DNA from: Spirochaetales bacterium
GTDB lineage: Bacteria > Spirochaetota > Spirochaetia > ARS1246
Assembly (NCBI GenBank): GCA_016930115.1
Contig: JAFGHN010000128.1
Location: 1-6,412 of the forward strand
Direction of reading: 5' to 3'
DNA: 6,412 nt
The position numbers and the translations under genes are program-made. Below the pieces are notes generated by a model. That model worked only from the letters and a program-made list of their open reading frames with translations, did no database searches and was not told the origin of the DNA. Below, piece by piece: positions 1 to 6,412 of the stretch (positions within the stretch are counted from its first letter, which is position 1; every line of letters starts with the position of its first letter).

Positions 1-3000
1 AGGTGATCGTCGATGTCGTCCCGCACATAAACCGAACCTCGCGGGTCGTTGACGATTCCTTTAAGGTGTACTGCCACGGCGAAAACGGTGAGCTGGTCCC
101 AAGGGCGGCGACGGACGGACGGTTCGGGTCCTGGAACGACGGGATGCTGTTGAACTACCGCAAGTTTGAGGTGTGGGAGTGGTTCGCCGACTGCATCGGA
201 CAACTGATTGAATCCTACGATATAGACGGTATCCGGCTCGACTCAGCTCACGCTCTCCCGATCATGATGAAGCGATATAACGGGCGTGTGACCGGAGCAG
301 GTATACGGTCGGTCAAAGATGTTGTGGAAGGTACCATCGTCCTCAACGACAGGGAGGATGACCATTTCATCACCACCGGTTACTACGATTCGTCCTGCCG
401 GGAGAATATCGCCAATCCGTTTCTCACCTATCTCACCATGCGGCTTGGAAAAACCGTAAAGGCGAAAGCAAAGAAGAGTTTTCTCGTTCTTGCCGAAAGC
501 TACTGGGGACGTGAACGATACCTCGCGCGGACCGCCTGCATGCCGTATAACTCGGCGTTATTCAAGATCTGCGAAAAGGTGGTGCAGGGGCTTTCGGACG
601 TCAGGGAAATCTACCACCTCTACGGGGAATACTACAGCTCCGCTCTCCCGCGTGGGACTAAGCTGCTCGGAATCCTTGGAAACCACGATGAACGAAGGCC
701 CTTGAACACCTTCGGCGACAGGGGTCTGCGGGCCGCGGTAGGGCTTATCGTCTTTCTCAACGCCATCGTCATGGACTTTGAAGGAAACGCGGAGGGCGAG
801 GGTTGGAAGATATTTGTCGACAACATCTACGTCAACTGGAACGCTTTTGAAGCCATGTCCAACCGCGGGGTGCAGAGCTTCTACAGAGAAATATACAAGT
901 TCCACGCACAGAACAGCGGTGACGCGTATCTGGTCTGGGCAAATAACAATCAGGTAGCGGCTGTCGCCCTTTTTACCGAAGAATCGATTTGGCTGGGCGC
1001 CTTCAATTTCTCAGGCTCAGGGCAGGAGGCGTACATCCAGTTCGATGATCCGTCGCTTCCTTTTGACGATGAGGCGCCCTACGAGCTAACCGACCCGATG
1101 TACGGGAAGGTGACCAACCGGACCGTCCACTTCGTGGGCAAGGAGCTCCGTATATCGCGGATACACCTGTTTGTTTCTGAAACCGACAGGATGCGTATTT
1201 TGCGCCTCGACCCCGCGCCGCCTGCGAGGCGCGAAGATGACGACTATCTGATAGATTCATTCCAGCGGCTGGTTACGCTTGAGAGAAGCGATCGTATTGA
1301 ATCGAGTCTGTTCTTTGAGATATTCCGCGAATGGGTGAAATCCCCGGAACTGCTCATAGAAAGGCTCGAAAGGCTGCTGCCGTTGCTCGAAGGACGGCTT
1401 TCCGCAGCTGAAATTCAGTCCGGATTCGCGCGCGCGATTTTTCACCTCGCGCGCGTGGGTGGGAGCAAAGTCCCCGATCTTGAACGCGTCGTACGCCTGA
1501 TGACCGGGAGCGGTTCCGCTCCGATCAGTGAGCTGGGTGAATTTCTTGCAAAGTGGAACCGGAAAGGAACGGTGGTCTTTCTTACGGCGGAAGCCGATCC
1601 GTTCTCCAAGAGCGGCGGCCTCGCCAGCGTCATGGCCGACTTGCCGCGGGAGCTTGCCGGCAAGGGCGAAGAGGCGATAGTCATAACGCCAAAATACAGG
1701 CAGGGAAGCCGGAAAGCCGTTGCGAAGATGCAGGCCGCCCTGCAGGCGTACAAGGTGACGTATACCGGCAGGAATATTTCGTTTTACCTTGACGGCATTC
1801 TCTACGAGGTGGGTGTGCACACCGCCCTGGTCGCAAACACCAGGTACTATTTGCTGGATCACCACGAGTTTTTTGACGGCCTCTACTGGGGTTACACCGC
1901 AGAGGACAAAATACGCCGGAGAGTCGCCTTTGCAAGGGCATGCTGCGAGTTGCTGGTTACCTTTGATGTCAAGCCGCTGTTTGTCATTACCAACGACGCC
2001 TTTACCGGGCTCTTTGGCCCGATTATGAGACACGACCCCCGCTACATGTCACATCCGGCGTTTGAGAGGACCAAGCTTATCCATTTGATCCATAACGGCG
2101 GCTGGGAATACTTCGACGCCTTCTACAGATTTGAGCGCGGCCGTGATTTCTGCTCTATCCTTGGTCTGCCGGGGGGAAATGAATGGCTGGTTACGGATCC
2201 GCATCGTGACGACCGGATCAACTGCATGGCCTCGGGTATACGCAACGCCGACCGGGTGTTTACCGTGAGCCCTTCGTACGCGCGTCAAATCCAGGAACGG
2301 TGCGACGGCCTTGAGGGCATTTTGCACGATGTTGTGGGCATAAATAACGCGCTCAACCGGGATTACAGGGCACAGGCGAGAAAAAAGGCCCAGGAGGATT
2401 TTGTAGAAAATCAATATGCCGCTCTGGCGGAAATGATGAAGAACAACGAGGCGCTCACAGACACCATCAAACGGCGATTTCCTCAAATCATAGAAGGCCC
2501 CAAAGCGGTGAGAAGAATCGCGAATGAACGCCGCAGGGCAGTGGTTGAACGGATGATGTACAAGCTGATGCTGCAGGTCTCCGAAGGCCTTGAGGTGGAT
2601 CCGGACAAGGTGCTCTGCGTGATGATTCACCGGGTGTCCGAACAGAAGGGTTTTCAGCTGCTTCTTGAGGCTTCCGAGGGAGTGTTCAAGCTTCTTGGAT
2701 TTCAAGCGATCCTGGGGGGTGCCCCTGCGCCCGGTGATACGCGCGGGGAGGAGCTGGCGAGAGGATTGAGCGCGCTTGGCGGTTATTACCCCGGAAAGGT
2801 GTCCGTGCATGTTGATTTCCTTGACGTGCGTGTTCCCCTGATAGGCGGCGATGTCTTTCTGATGCCGTCTCTGAATGAACCGGGCGGTATTTCGCAGCTC
2901 GAAGCACTTGCCTGCGGCTGTATCGTTGTCGCAAGATCCACCGGCGGGCTGCGTGATACGGTGACACCCATCCGGCGAGAAGGGCGCGCCTTTGTGGGCA

Positions 3001-3209
3001 ACGGGTTTCTCTTCCCGGACTATACCTCGTGGTCTTTCTATCACGCCATGGAGCGCTGCATGTTATTCTTTTCCTCCGGCAGCGAGGAGGAAATCGCCGC
3101 GGTGAGACGGAACGCCGTAAAGTCAGTGAGGTATTGGGACGAGACGGCGGTCGCCTACGTCAAAGAACTGTACGGCATGCGCGAAATGCTCCATCCGCTG
3201 CTTGGTTGA
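1..3209 (+). CDS. GH13 amylase-like / GT5 glycogen synthase fusion protein (5' partial)
   Basis: The gene enters from the left edge; bases 1-2 finish a codon and the first full codon (GTG at 3) is internal, so the true start is off-window. 1068 residues are visible. Residues 1-300 are most of a GH13 (beta/alpha)8 barrel: region I DVVPHI (4-9), region II GIRLD (nucleophile D80), region III LAES (acid/base E165), region IV GNHD (D229). Residues 300-400 look like the barrel's C-terminal beta domain, and 405-520 form a charged, probably helical linker. Residues 522-1068 are a full GT5 domain that would add glucosyl units from ADP- or UDP-glucose to alpha-glucan: SKSGG (535-539, nucleotide-sugar binding), HNGGW (697-701), VSPSYA (755-760), SEQKG (879-883), NEPGG (958-962) and STGGL (979-983). 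No membrane segment or signal peptide is visible; cytoplasmic action is inferred. The GT5 call is firm. The GH13 reaction (hydrolase, glucanotransferase or maltosyltransferase) cannot be told from sequence. It lies 6 bases upstream of glgX. Confidence 0.9.
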   Translation, partial: VIVDVVPHINRTSRVVDDSFKVYCHGENGELVPRAATDGRFGSWNDGMLLNYRKFEVWEWFADCIGQLIESYDIDGIRLDSAHALPIMMKRYNGRVTGAGIRSVKDVVEGTIVLNDREDDHFITTGYYDSSCRENIANPFLTYLTMRLGKTVKAKAKKSFLVLAESYWGRERYLARTACMPYNSALFKICEKVVQGLSDVREIYHLYGEYYSSALPRGTKLLGILGNHDERRPLNTFGDRGLRAAVGLIVFLNAIVMDFEGNAEGEGWKIFVDNIYVNWNAFEAMSNRGVQSFYREIYKFHAQNSGDAYLVWANNNQVAAVALFTEESIWLGAFNFSGSGQEAYIQFDDPSLPFDDEAPYELTDPMYGKVTNRTVHFVGKELRISRIHLFVSETDRMRILRLDPAPPARREDDDYLIDSFQRLVTLERSDRIESSLFFEIFREWVKSPELLIERLERLLPLLEGRLSAAEIQSGFARAIFHLARVGGSKVPDLERVVRLMTGSGSAPISELGEFLAKWNRKGTVVFLTAEADPFSKSGGLASVMADLPRELAGKGEEAIVITPKYRQGSRKAVAKMQAALQAYKVTYTGRNISFYLDGILYEVGVHTALVANTRYYLLDHHEFFDGLYWGYTAEDKIRRRVAFARACCELLVTFDVKPLFVITNDAFTGLFGPIMRHDPRYMSHPAFERTKLIHLIHNGGWEYFDAFYRFERGRDFCSILGLPGGNEWLVTDPHRDDRINCMASGIRNADRVFTVSPSYARQIQERCDGLEGILHDVVGINNALNRDYRAQARKKAQEDFVENQYAALAEMMKNNEALTDTIKRRFPQIIEGPKAVRRIANERRRAVVERMMYKLMLQVSEGLEVDPDKVLCVMIHRVSEQKGFQLLLEASEGVFKLLGFQAILGGAPAPGDTRGEELARGLSALGGYYPGKVSVHVDFLDVRVPLIGGDVFLMPSLNEPGGISQLEALACGCIVVARSTGGLRDTVTPIRREGRAFVGNGFLFPDYTSWSFYHAMERCMLFFSSGSEEEIAAVRRNAVKSVRYWDETAVAYVKELYGMREMLHPLLG
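1427..1455 (+). repeat. Paired alternating CG tracts able to form a hairpin
   Basis: Ten bases of alternating CG (1427-1436) are followed by an 11-base AT-richer spacer and eight more bases of alternating CG (1448-1455). The two tracts are complementary, so an 8-base-pair stem is possible. The region is inside the linker of the synthase fusion gene and encodes two Ala-Arg pairs in an otherwise ordinary helix. The pattern is clear in the sequence; any structural or regulatory role is speculation, and codon choice in GC-rich DNA could explain it. Confidence 0.3.
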
Positions 3210-3215
3210 GAAATC
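3208..3215 (+). promoter_or_regulatory. Weak ribosome-binding region of glgX, probable translational coupling
   Basis: Only a minimal GAG (3208-3210), overlapping the stop codon of the upstream gene, lies five bases before the glgX ATG at 3216; there is no full Shine-Dalgarno sequence. The six-base gap suggests that ribosomes ending the synthase gene re-initiate on glgX. This is inference from spacing. A second ATG at 3264 has a better purine run before it (GGGAAG, 3254-3259), but it falls inside the conserved N-terminal family motif, so 3216 is preferred. Confidence 0.35.
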
Positions 3216-5348
3216 ATGGATTTGAAAACCGTTACCTCCAGGACCGTTTCCGCGGGAAGCTCCATGCCCCTGGGCGCCACTCTTGATTCTGAGGGGTGCA
3301 ATTTCGCCGTTTTTTCGCGTCACGCTGAAGCTGTGTTTGTCGATCTTTTTGACCCCTCCGGGGAGCAGCTTACCGACAGGATTGAGCTTTCCAGGGATAG
3401 CGGGGATGTGTTTTCCGCGCGCGTGTCCGGAGTAGGACAGTCACAACTGTACGGTATACGGGCACTCGGCGAGTATCATCCGCGGGCGGGAAGGTACTTC
3501 AACCCGTATAAGCTCCTCATCGATCCCTATGCCAGGGCGCTCACCGATATACACCATAATCGTAAGGGTCTTCTCTTCGGGTACGCGGAAGGCAACCTCG
3601 ACGAGCCGGACAAACGGGACAGCGCGACGGTTGCTCCGAAATGCATCGTTACGGCGGCAGACGGTTACGATTGGCAGGATGACCGCCGGCCGGATATCCC
3701 TCTCCAGGATTTGGTCATCTACGAAACCCATGTGCGTGGCTTTACCATACACGAGTCTTCCGGTGTGAGCCTCCCGGGCACTTTCTCCGGGTTCATCGAG
3801 AAGATACCTTACCTGAAATCCCTCGGGATCAATGCCGTCGAGCTACTTCCCGTGCAGCAGTTTTACAGCCGGGAGGAGCTGGAAAGAAATGGATTGCGCG
3901 AGTACTGGGGCTACAATACCATCGCTTTTTTTGCTCCCCACGTACGGTACGGTTCAGGCGCCGGGCCCGGCTGCGCGGTGAATGAGTTCAAGGATATGGT
4001 GCGGGCGCTGCACGCGGCGGGTATCGAGGTGTTTCTCGATGTTGTCTATAACCATACGGGGGAGGGCGGCCGGCTGGGTCCCACGGTCTGCTTCCGGGGA
4101 CTCGATAACGAAACCTACTATCTCCGTTCCCGCACCGGCGGCGAGGACTTCGAGTACCTCGATCTGACCGGTACGGACAACACGCTGAACGCCGGGGACC
4201 CCGCGGTGCTCGCTCTCATCATCGATTCACTTACCTTCTGGGCGGAGGAGATGCATGTCGACGGTTTCAGATTCGATCTCGCTCCGGTCCTCGCGTCGCA
4301 GGGCGGGAAGTTCGCCGCCGATTCGCCGTTCTTCAGCGCCGTTGCCCGGCGGCCGGTTTTGCGGGAACGCAAGCTGATCGCCGAGCCATGGGACCTGAAG
4401 AGCTACCAGCTCGGCAATTTCCCGGAAGGTTGGTCCGAATGGAACGGCGGCTACCGGGATACCGTCCGGGCTTTTCTCGCGGGAAAGCCGGGACAGGCCG
4501 AGGCGCTTGGTTACAGGCTAACCGGCTCATCGGACCTGTACCGGAAAAAGGGGCGCTATCCCTGGAACTCGATCAATTTTGTCACCTGTCATGACGGTTC
4601 AACGCTCATAGATCTCTATTCCTACACCGGCAAGCACAACGAAGCCAACCTCGAGGACAACCGGGACGGGGCGGATGAGGCGGGAAAGATGAATTTCGGC
4701 GTTGAAGGGGCCACCCAATCGGAAGAGATACTGAACGAGCGGAAAAGAATGGCAAAAAACGCCCTTGCGATTCTGATGTTGTCTTTGGGAACGCCGATGA
4801 TATTGGGCGGCGATGAGATGCTCAGGACCCAGCGCGGGAACAACAACGCCTACTGCCAGGATAACGGCTTGAGCTGGTACGACTGGCGGCTGCTTGAGAA
4901 AAACGCCGACATGTTCCGGTTCTTGCGGGAGCTCATCTCCTTGCGGTCCGGCCATCCGGTAATCCGCAGGATCCTTTTTTTCAACGGTACCGATGGTGAT
5001 GCCGACCAGATGCTGGATATCGAGTGGTTCAATGAAGATCTCGGTCCGCTGGATTGGCAGAACCGGTCGGTTCGTTTGCTGGCCTACCAGATAGACGGGA
5101 GCGAGGTTGCTGGTAACGGGGATTACACCCTGTTCGTTGTGATAAACATGTACAGAGTCTCAAAAAAAATCAGGCTTCCCGTTCACCCGGGCATGACGTG
5201 GATACGGCTCGTGGATACAAACCTCGCGCCGGGGGAAGATATCAGGGATGAGTCTTCAGCGCCGGTTGTTGATCCGCAGGAGTACTACTGGTGCAACGCC
5301 ACAAGCGTCGTTGTCCTGAAAGGGAATTACGCCCAGAGGACCAGATGA
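3216..5348 (+). CDS. glgX: Glycogen debranching enzyme GlgX (isoamylase-type, GH13_11)
   Basis: Complete 710-residue protein that would hydrolyse alpha-1,6 branch points, releasing the short stubs left by phosphorylase. Residues about 15-100 form the N-terminal CBM48 module (PLGATLDSEGCNFAVFSRHA, 18-37). The GH13 barrel follows: YETHVRGFT (169-177), SLGINAVELLPV (202-213), region I DVVYNH (275-280), region II DGFRFD (nucleophile D354), region III IAEPW (acid/base E390) and region IV CHDG (transition-state stabiliser D460). The late motifs HNEANLEDNRDG (474-485) and QRGNNNAYCQDN (539-550) are typical of GlgX/TreX. A C-terminal beta domain ends the protein. The spacing of the three acids (36 and 70 residues) resembles GlgX/TreX more than the longer-looped Pseudomonas isoamylase, and length is close to that family. 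The start at 3216 is chosen because the conserved PLGA block begins 17 residues in, as in relatives. Probably cotranscribed with the upstream synthase; the 3' end overlaps the opposing phosphorylase gene. TreX-like transferase side activity cannot be excluded. Confidence 0.96.
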   Translation: MDLKTVTSRTVSAGSSMPLGATLDSEGCNFAVFSRHAEAVFVDLFDPSGEQLTDRIELSRDSGDVFSARVSGVGQSQLYGIRALGEYHPRAGRYFNPYKLLIDPYARALTDIHHNRKGLLFGYAEGNLDEPDKRDSATVAPKCIVTAADGYDWQDDRRPDIPLQDLVIYETHVRGFTIHESSGVSLPGTFSGFIEKIPYLKSLGINAVELLPVQQFYSREELERNGLREYWGYNTIAFFAPHVRYGSGAGPGCAVNEFKDMVRALHAAGIEVFLDVVYNHTGEGGRLGPTVCFRGLDNETYYLRSRTGGEDFEYLDLTGTDNTLNAGDPAVLALIIDSLTFWAEEMHVDGFRFDLAPVLASQGGKFAADSPFFSAVARRPVLRERKLIAEPWDLKSYQLGNFPEGWSEWNGGYRDTVRAFLAGKPGQAEALGYRLTGSSDLYRKKGRYPWNSINFVTCHDGSTLIDLYSYTGKHNEANLEDNRDGADEAGKMNFGVEGATQSEEILNERKRMAKNALAILMLSLGTPMILGGDEMLRTQRGNNNAYCQDNGLSWYDWRLLEKNADMFRFLRELISLRSGHPVIRRILFFNGTDGDADQMLDIEWFNEDLGPLDWQNRSVRLLAYQIDGSEVAGNGDYTLFVVINMYRVSKKIRLPVHPGMTWIRLVDTNLAPGEDIRDESSAPVVDPQEYYWCNATSVVVLKGNYAQRTR
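5327..5348. other. 22-base tail-to-tail overlap of glgX and the phosphorylase gene
   Basis: The glgX stop (TGA, 5346-5348, + strand) lies beyond the phosphorylase stop (TAA read from 5329-5327 on the - strand), so the last seven or so codons of each gene overlap in opposite directions. Both C-termini look natural: the phosphorylase ends in a HLVLWA tail like that of its family. No GC-rich hairpin followed by a T-run was seen on either strand around here, so transcripts from the two sides may overlap further. Confidence 0.9.
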
Positions 5349-6412
5349 GGGTAGAGGCGTCTGAGCAACCTGTCTCCAGGCACGATTCTCATGTCTATTT
5401 CAACGGGCCCTGAAACCGGGAAATTGACCTCACCGGAAAACAGCGACGGGCTGCCGCCTGAATCAGATCGCGAAAGCTCGATTGCATTGATTCCCGCGCG
5501 GTCCCGCGCCACAATCTCCACGGCAATGTCTGAGGGGTCGAAACCTTTGAACGACACGGCGCAACTATACTTGAGCCTGTCCCCTGAGAGGATTCTGCCC
5601 ACCGAATCGAGCTCGGTTTCAACCTTTTCAATGGTGATTGACGGCCACCCGGCGGCGAGGCGCGTCGCCCTTGCCGTCAGCTCACGCAGCAGACGCCCGT
5701 CATTATCAAGGAGAGACTTGTTGGTTTGCAGCGCGGGCTGGTAGAAGAAATCGTTGTATTCGTTCATCGTCCGGTAGATGTTGAACCCGGTGGCCACGGT
5801 GTAAATCGATTCCTTCATTGCGGCAACCCACTGGTGCGGCACCTCGCTGTCGTTTCTGGCGTAGTAAAAGTCGGTGATTTCCCCTTCCAGAAGGTCGTAG
5901 ATCTGCGCGCTTTCCGTCCGGTCCCGCATCTGCGGATTTGAGTAGAGATCCCCCGCGGTAATGGCCCAGCCGTTTGCCCCGTTAAAGCACTCCGGCCACC
6001 ATCCGTCGAGCACGCTTATATTCAATACGCCGTTCATTCCCGCTTTCATCCCCGAGGTCCCGGAAGCCTCGTTGGGTTTGATCGGGTTGTTGAGCCAGAC
6101 GTCGGCGCCCTGGACCAACAACTCGGCGATATCGCGGTTGTAGTCCTCGACGAACAGCACCCGATCGTCAACCTCGAACTCCCTGGTGAAATCGATTATT
6201 TCCTTGATCATGGCCTTACCGGCGGTGTCCGCCGGATGCGCTTTGCCCGCCACGATCAACTGGATCGGTCTCTGTTTGTCCTTCAGAAGTGATGCAAACC
6301 GCTCCCTGTCGTTGAGCATAAGCGTTGGCCGTTTGTACGGCGCGAAACGTCTCGCAAAGACAATGGTAAGAAAGCTCGTGTTGAGCTTTGCCCTCGCCTT
6401 TTGGACCGTGCC
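5327..6412 (-). CDS. glgP: Alpha-glucan (glycogen) phosphorylase, GT35, 5' partial
   Basis: Reading leftward, the frame is open to the right edge of the window, so the gene continues off-window; the ATG at 6319 is internal, since the conserved motif FARRFAPYKRP (residues 19-29 of the 361 visible) lies upstream of it. The enzyme would release glucose-1-phosphate from alpha-1,4-glucan ends using phosphate and pyridoxal phosphate. Further signs are VAGKAHP (54-60), NEASGTSGMKAGMNG (114-128) with the expected PLP lysine at 123, and VLDGWWPE (134-141). Residues about 265-361 form a beta-rich tail ending HLVLWA, which fits the shorter bacterial/archaeal alpha-glucan phosphorylase branch (the TIGR02094 type, as in Mycobacterium) better than the E. 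coli GlgP/MalP branch. Several hundred N-terminal residues are probably missing. The gene converges on glgX, whose product removes the branch stubs that stop this enzyme. The family call is firm; glycogen versus maltodextrin preference is not. Confidence 0.95.
   Translation of the reverse strand, partial: GTVQKARAKLNTSFLTIVFARRFAPYKRPTLMLNDRERFASLLKDKQRPIQLIVAGKAHPADTAGKAMIKEIIDFTREFEVDDRVLFVEDYNRDIAELLVQGADVWLNNPIKPNEASGTSGMKAGMNGVLNISVLDGWWPECFNGANGWAITAGDLYSNPQMRDRTESAQIYDLLEGEITDFYYARNDSEVPHQWVAAMKESIYTVATGFNIYRTMNEYNDFFYQPALQTNKSLLDNDGRLLRELTARATRLAAGWPSITIEKVETELDSVGRILSGDRLKYSCAVSFKGFDPSDIAVEIVARDRAGINAIELSRSDSGGSPSLFSGEVNFPVSGPVEIDMRIVPGDRLLRRLYPHLVLWA

Noticed and set aside
3..5. GTG at the left edge as a true start codon
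   Set aside because: It sits directly at GH13 region I; the first strands of the barrel must lie upstream, so this codon is an internal Val.
1257..2033. Long open frame of 258 codons on the - strand
   Set aside because: It lies wholly antisense to the conserved linker/GT5 region of the fusion gene, and its translation shows no recognisable domain. Long antisense frames are common in GC-rich coding DNA.
2049..3044. Open frame of 331 codons on the - strand
   Set aside because: Fully antisense to well-conserved GT5 motifs; its His-, Arg- and Gln-rich translation resembles no known family and it has no plausible upstream signals.
3264..3266. Alternative glgX start at the second ATG
   Set aside because: It has a better purine run upstream, but starting here would cut off the AGSS residues that lead into the family's conserved PLGA block; the ATG at 3216 fits relatives and the tight operon spacing better.
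4599..4955. Antisense frame of 118 codons within glgX
   Set aside because: Overlaps the conserved GlgX motifs around HNEAN and GNNNAYCQ on the other strand; explained as a shadow.
5300..5420. Rho-independent terminator at the convergent gene ends
   Set aside because: No GC-rich inverted repeat followed by a T-run was found on either strand.
6317..6319. ATG on the - strand as the start of the phosphorylase
   Set aside because: The frame stays open for 31 more codons to the window edge and these encode the conserved FARRFAPYKRP motif, so this Met is internal and the gene is truncated by the window.

Overview
This window is almost entirely coding and holds three genes of storage-glucan (glycogen) metabolism. 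Two run rightward and one runs leftward from the right edge. The sequence is moderately GC-rich by eye, with short gaps and overlapping gene ends, and looks like a bacterial chromosome. It shows no introns, no mobile-element signs and no RNA genes. The proteins suggest a free-living Gram-negative bacterium, perhaps of the Desulfobacterota or Spirochaetota kind. That taxonomic guess rests only on general feel and is weak.

Left half (1-3209, + strand): the 3' part of a very large gene. Its protein joins an alpha-amylase-type (GH13) barrel, entered at about its third strand, to a helical linker and then a complete glycogen/starch synthase domain (GT5). The GH13 part keeps all three catalytic acids, so it may be an active enzyme rather than a relic. 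This fusion is the most unusual thing in the window. The GT5 part also differs from ordinary GlgA in several motifs and carries a long charged helical insertion.

Middle (3216-5348, + strand): a complete glgX-type glycogen debranching enzyme, starting 6 bases after the synthase stop and almost certainly in the same operon. Right (5327-6412, - strand): the C-terminal part of a GT35 alpha-glucan phosphorylase with its pyridoxal-phosphate lysine. It converges on glgX and overlaps it tail to tail by 22 bases.

Together the genes cover chain synthesis (GT5), possible chain remodelling (the GH13 part), removal of branch stubs (GlgX) and phosphorolysis to glucose-1-phosphate (GlgP). Branching enzyme (GlgB) and ADP-glucose pyrophosphorylase (GlgC) are not in the window. 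No gene-free stretch exceeds a few bases, and no terminator, promoter, CRISPR array or insertion sequence could be supported.
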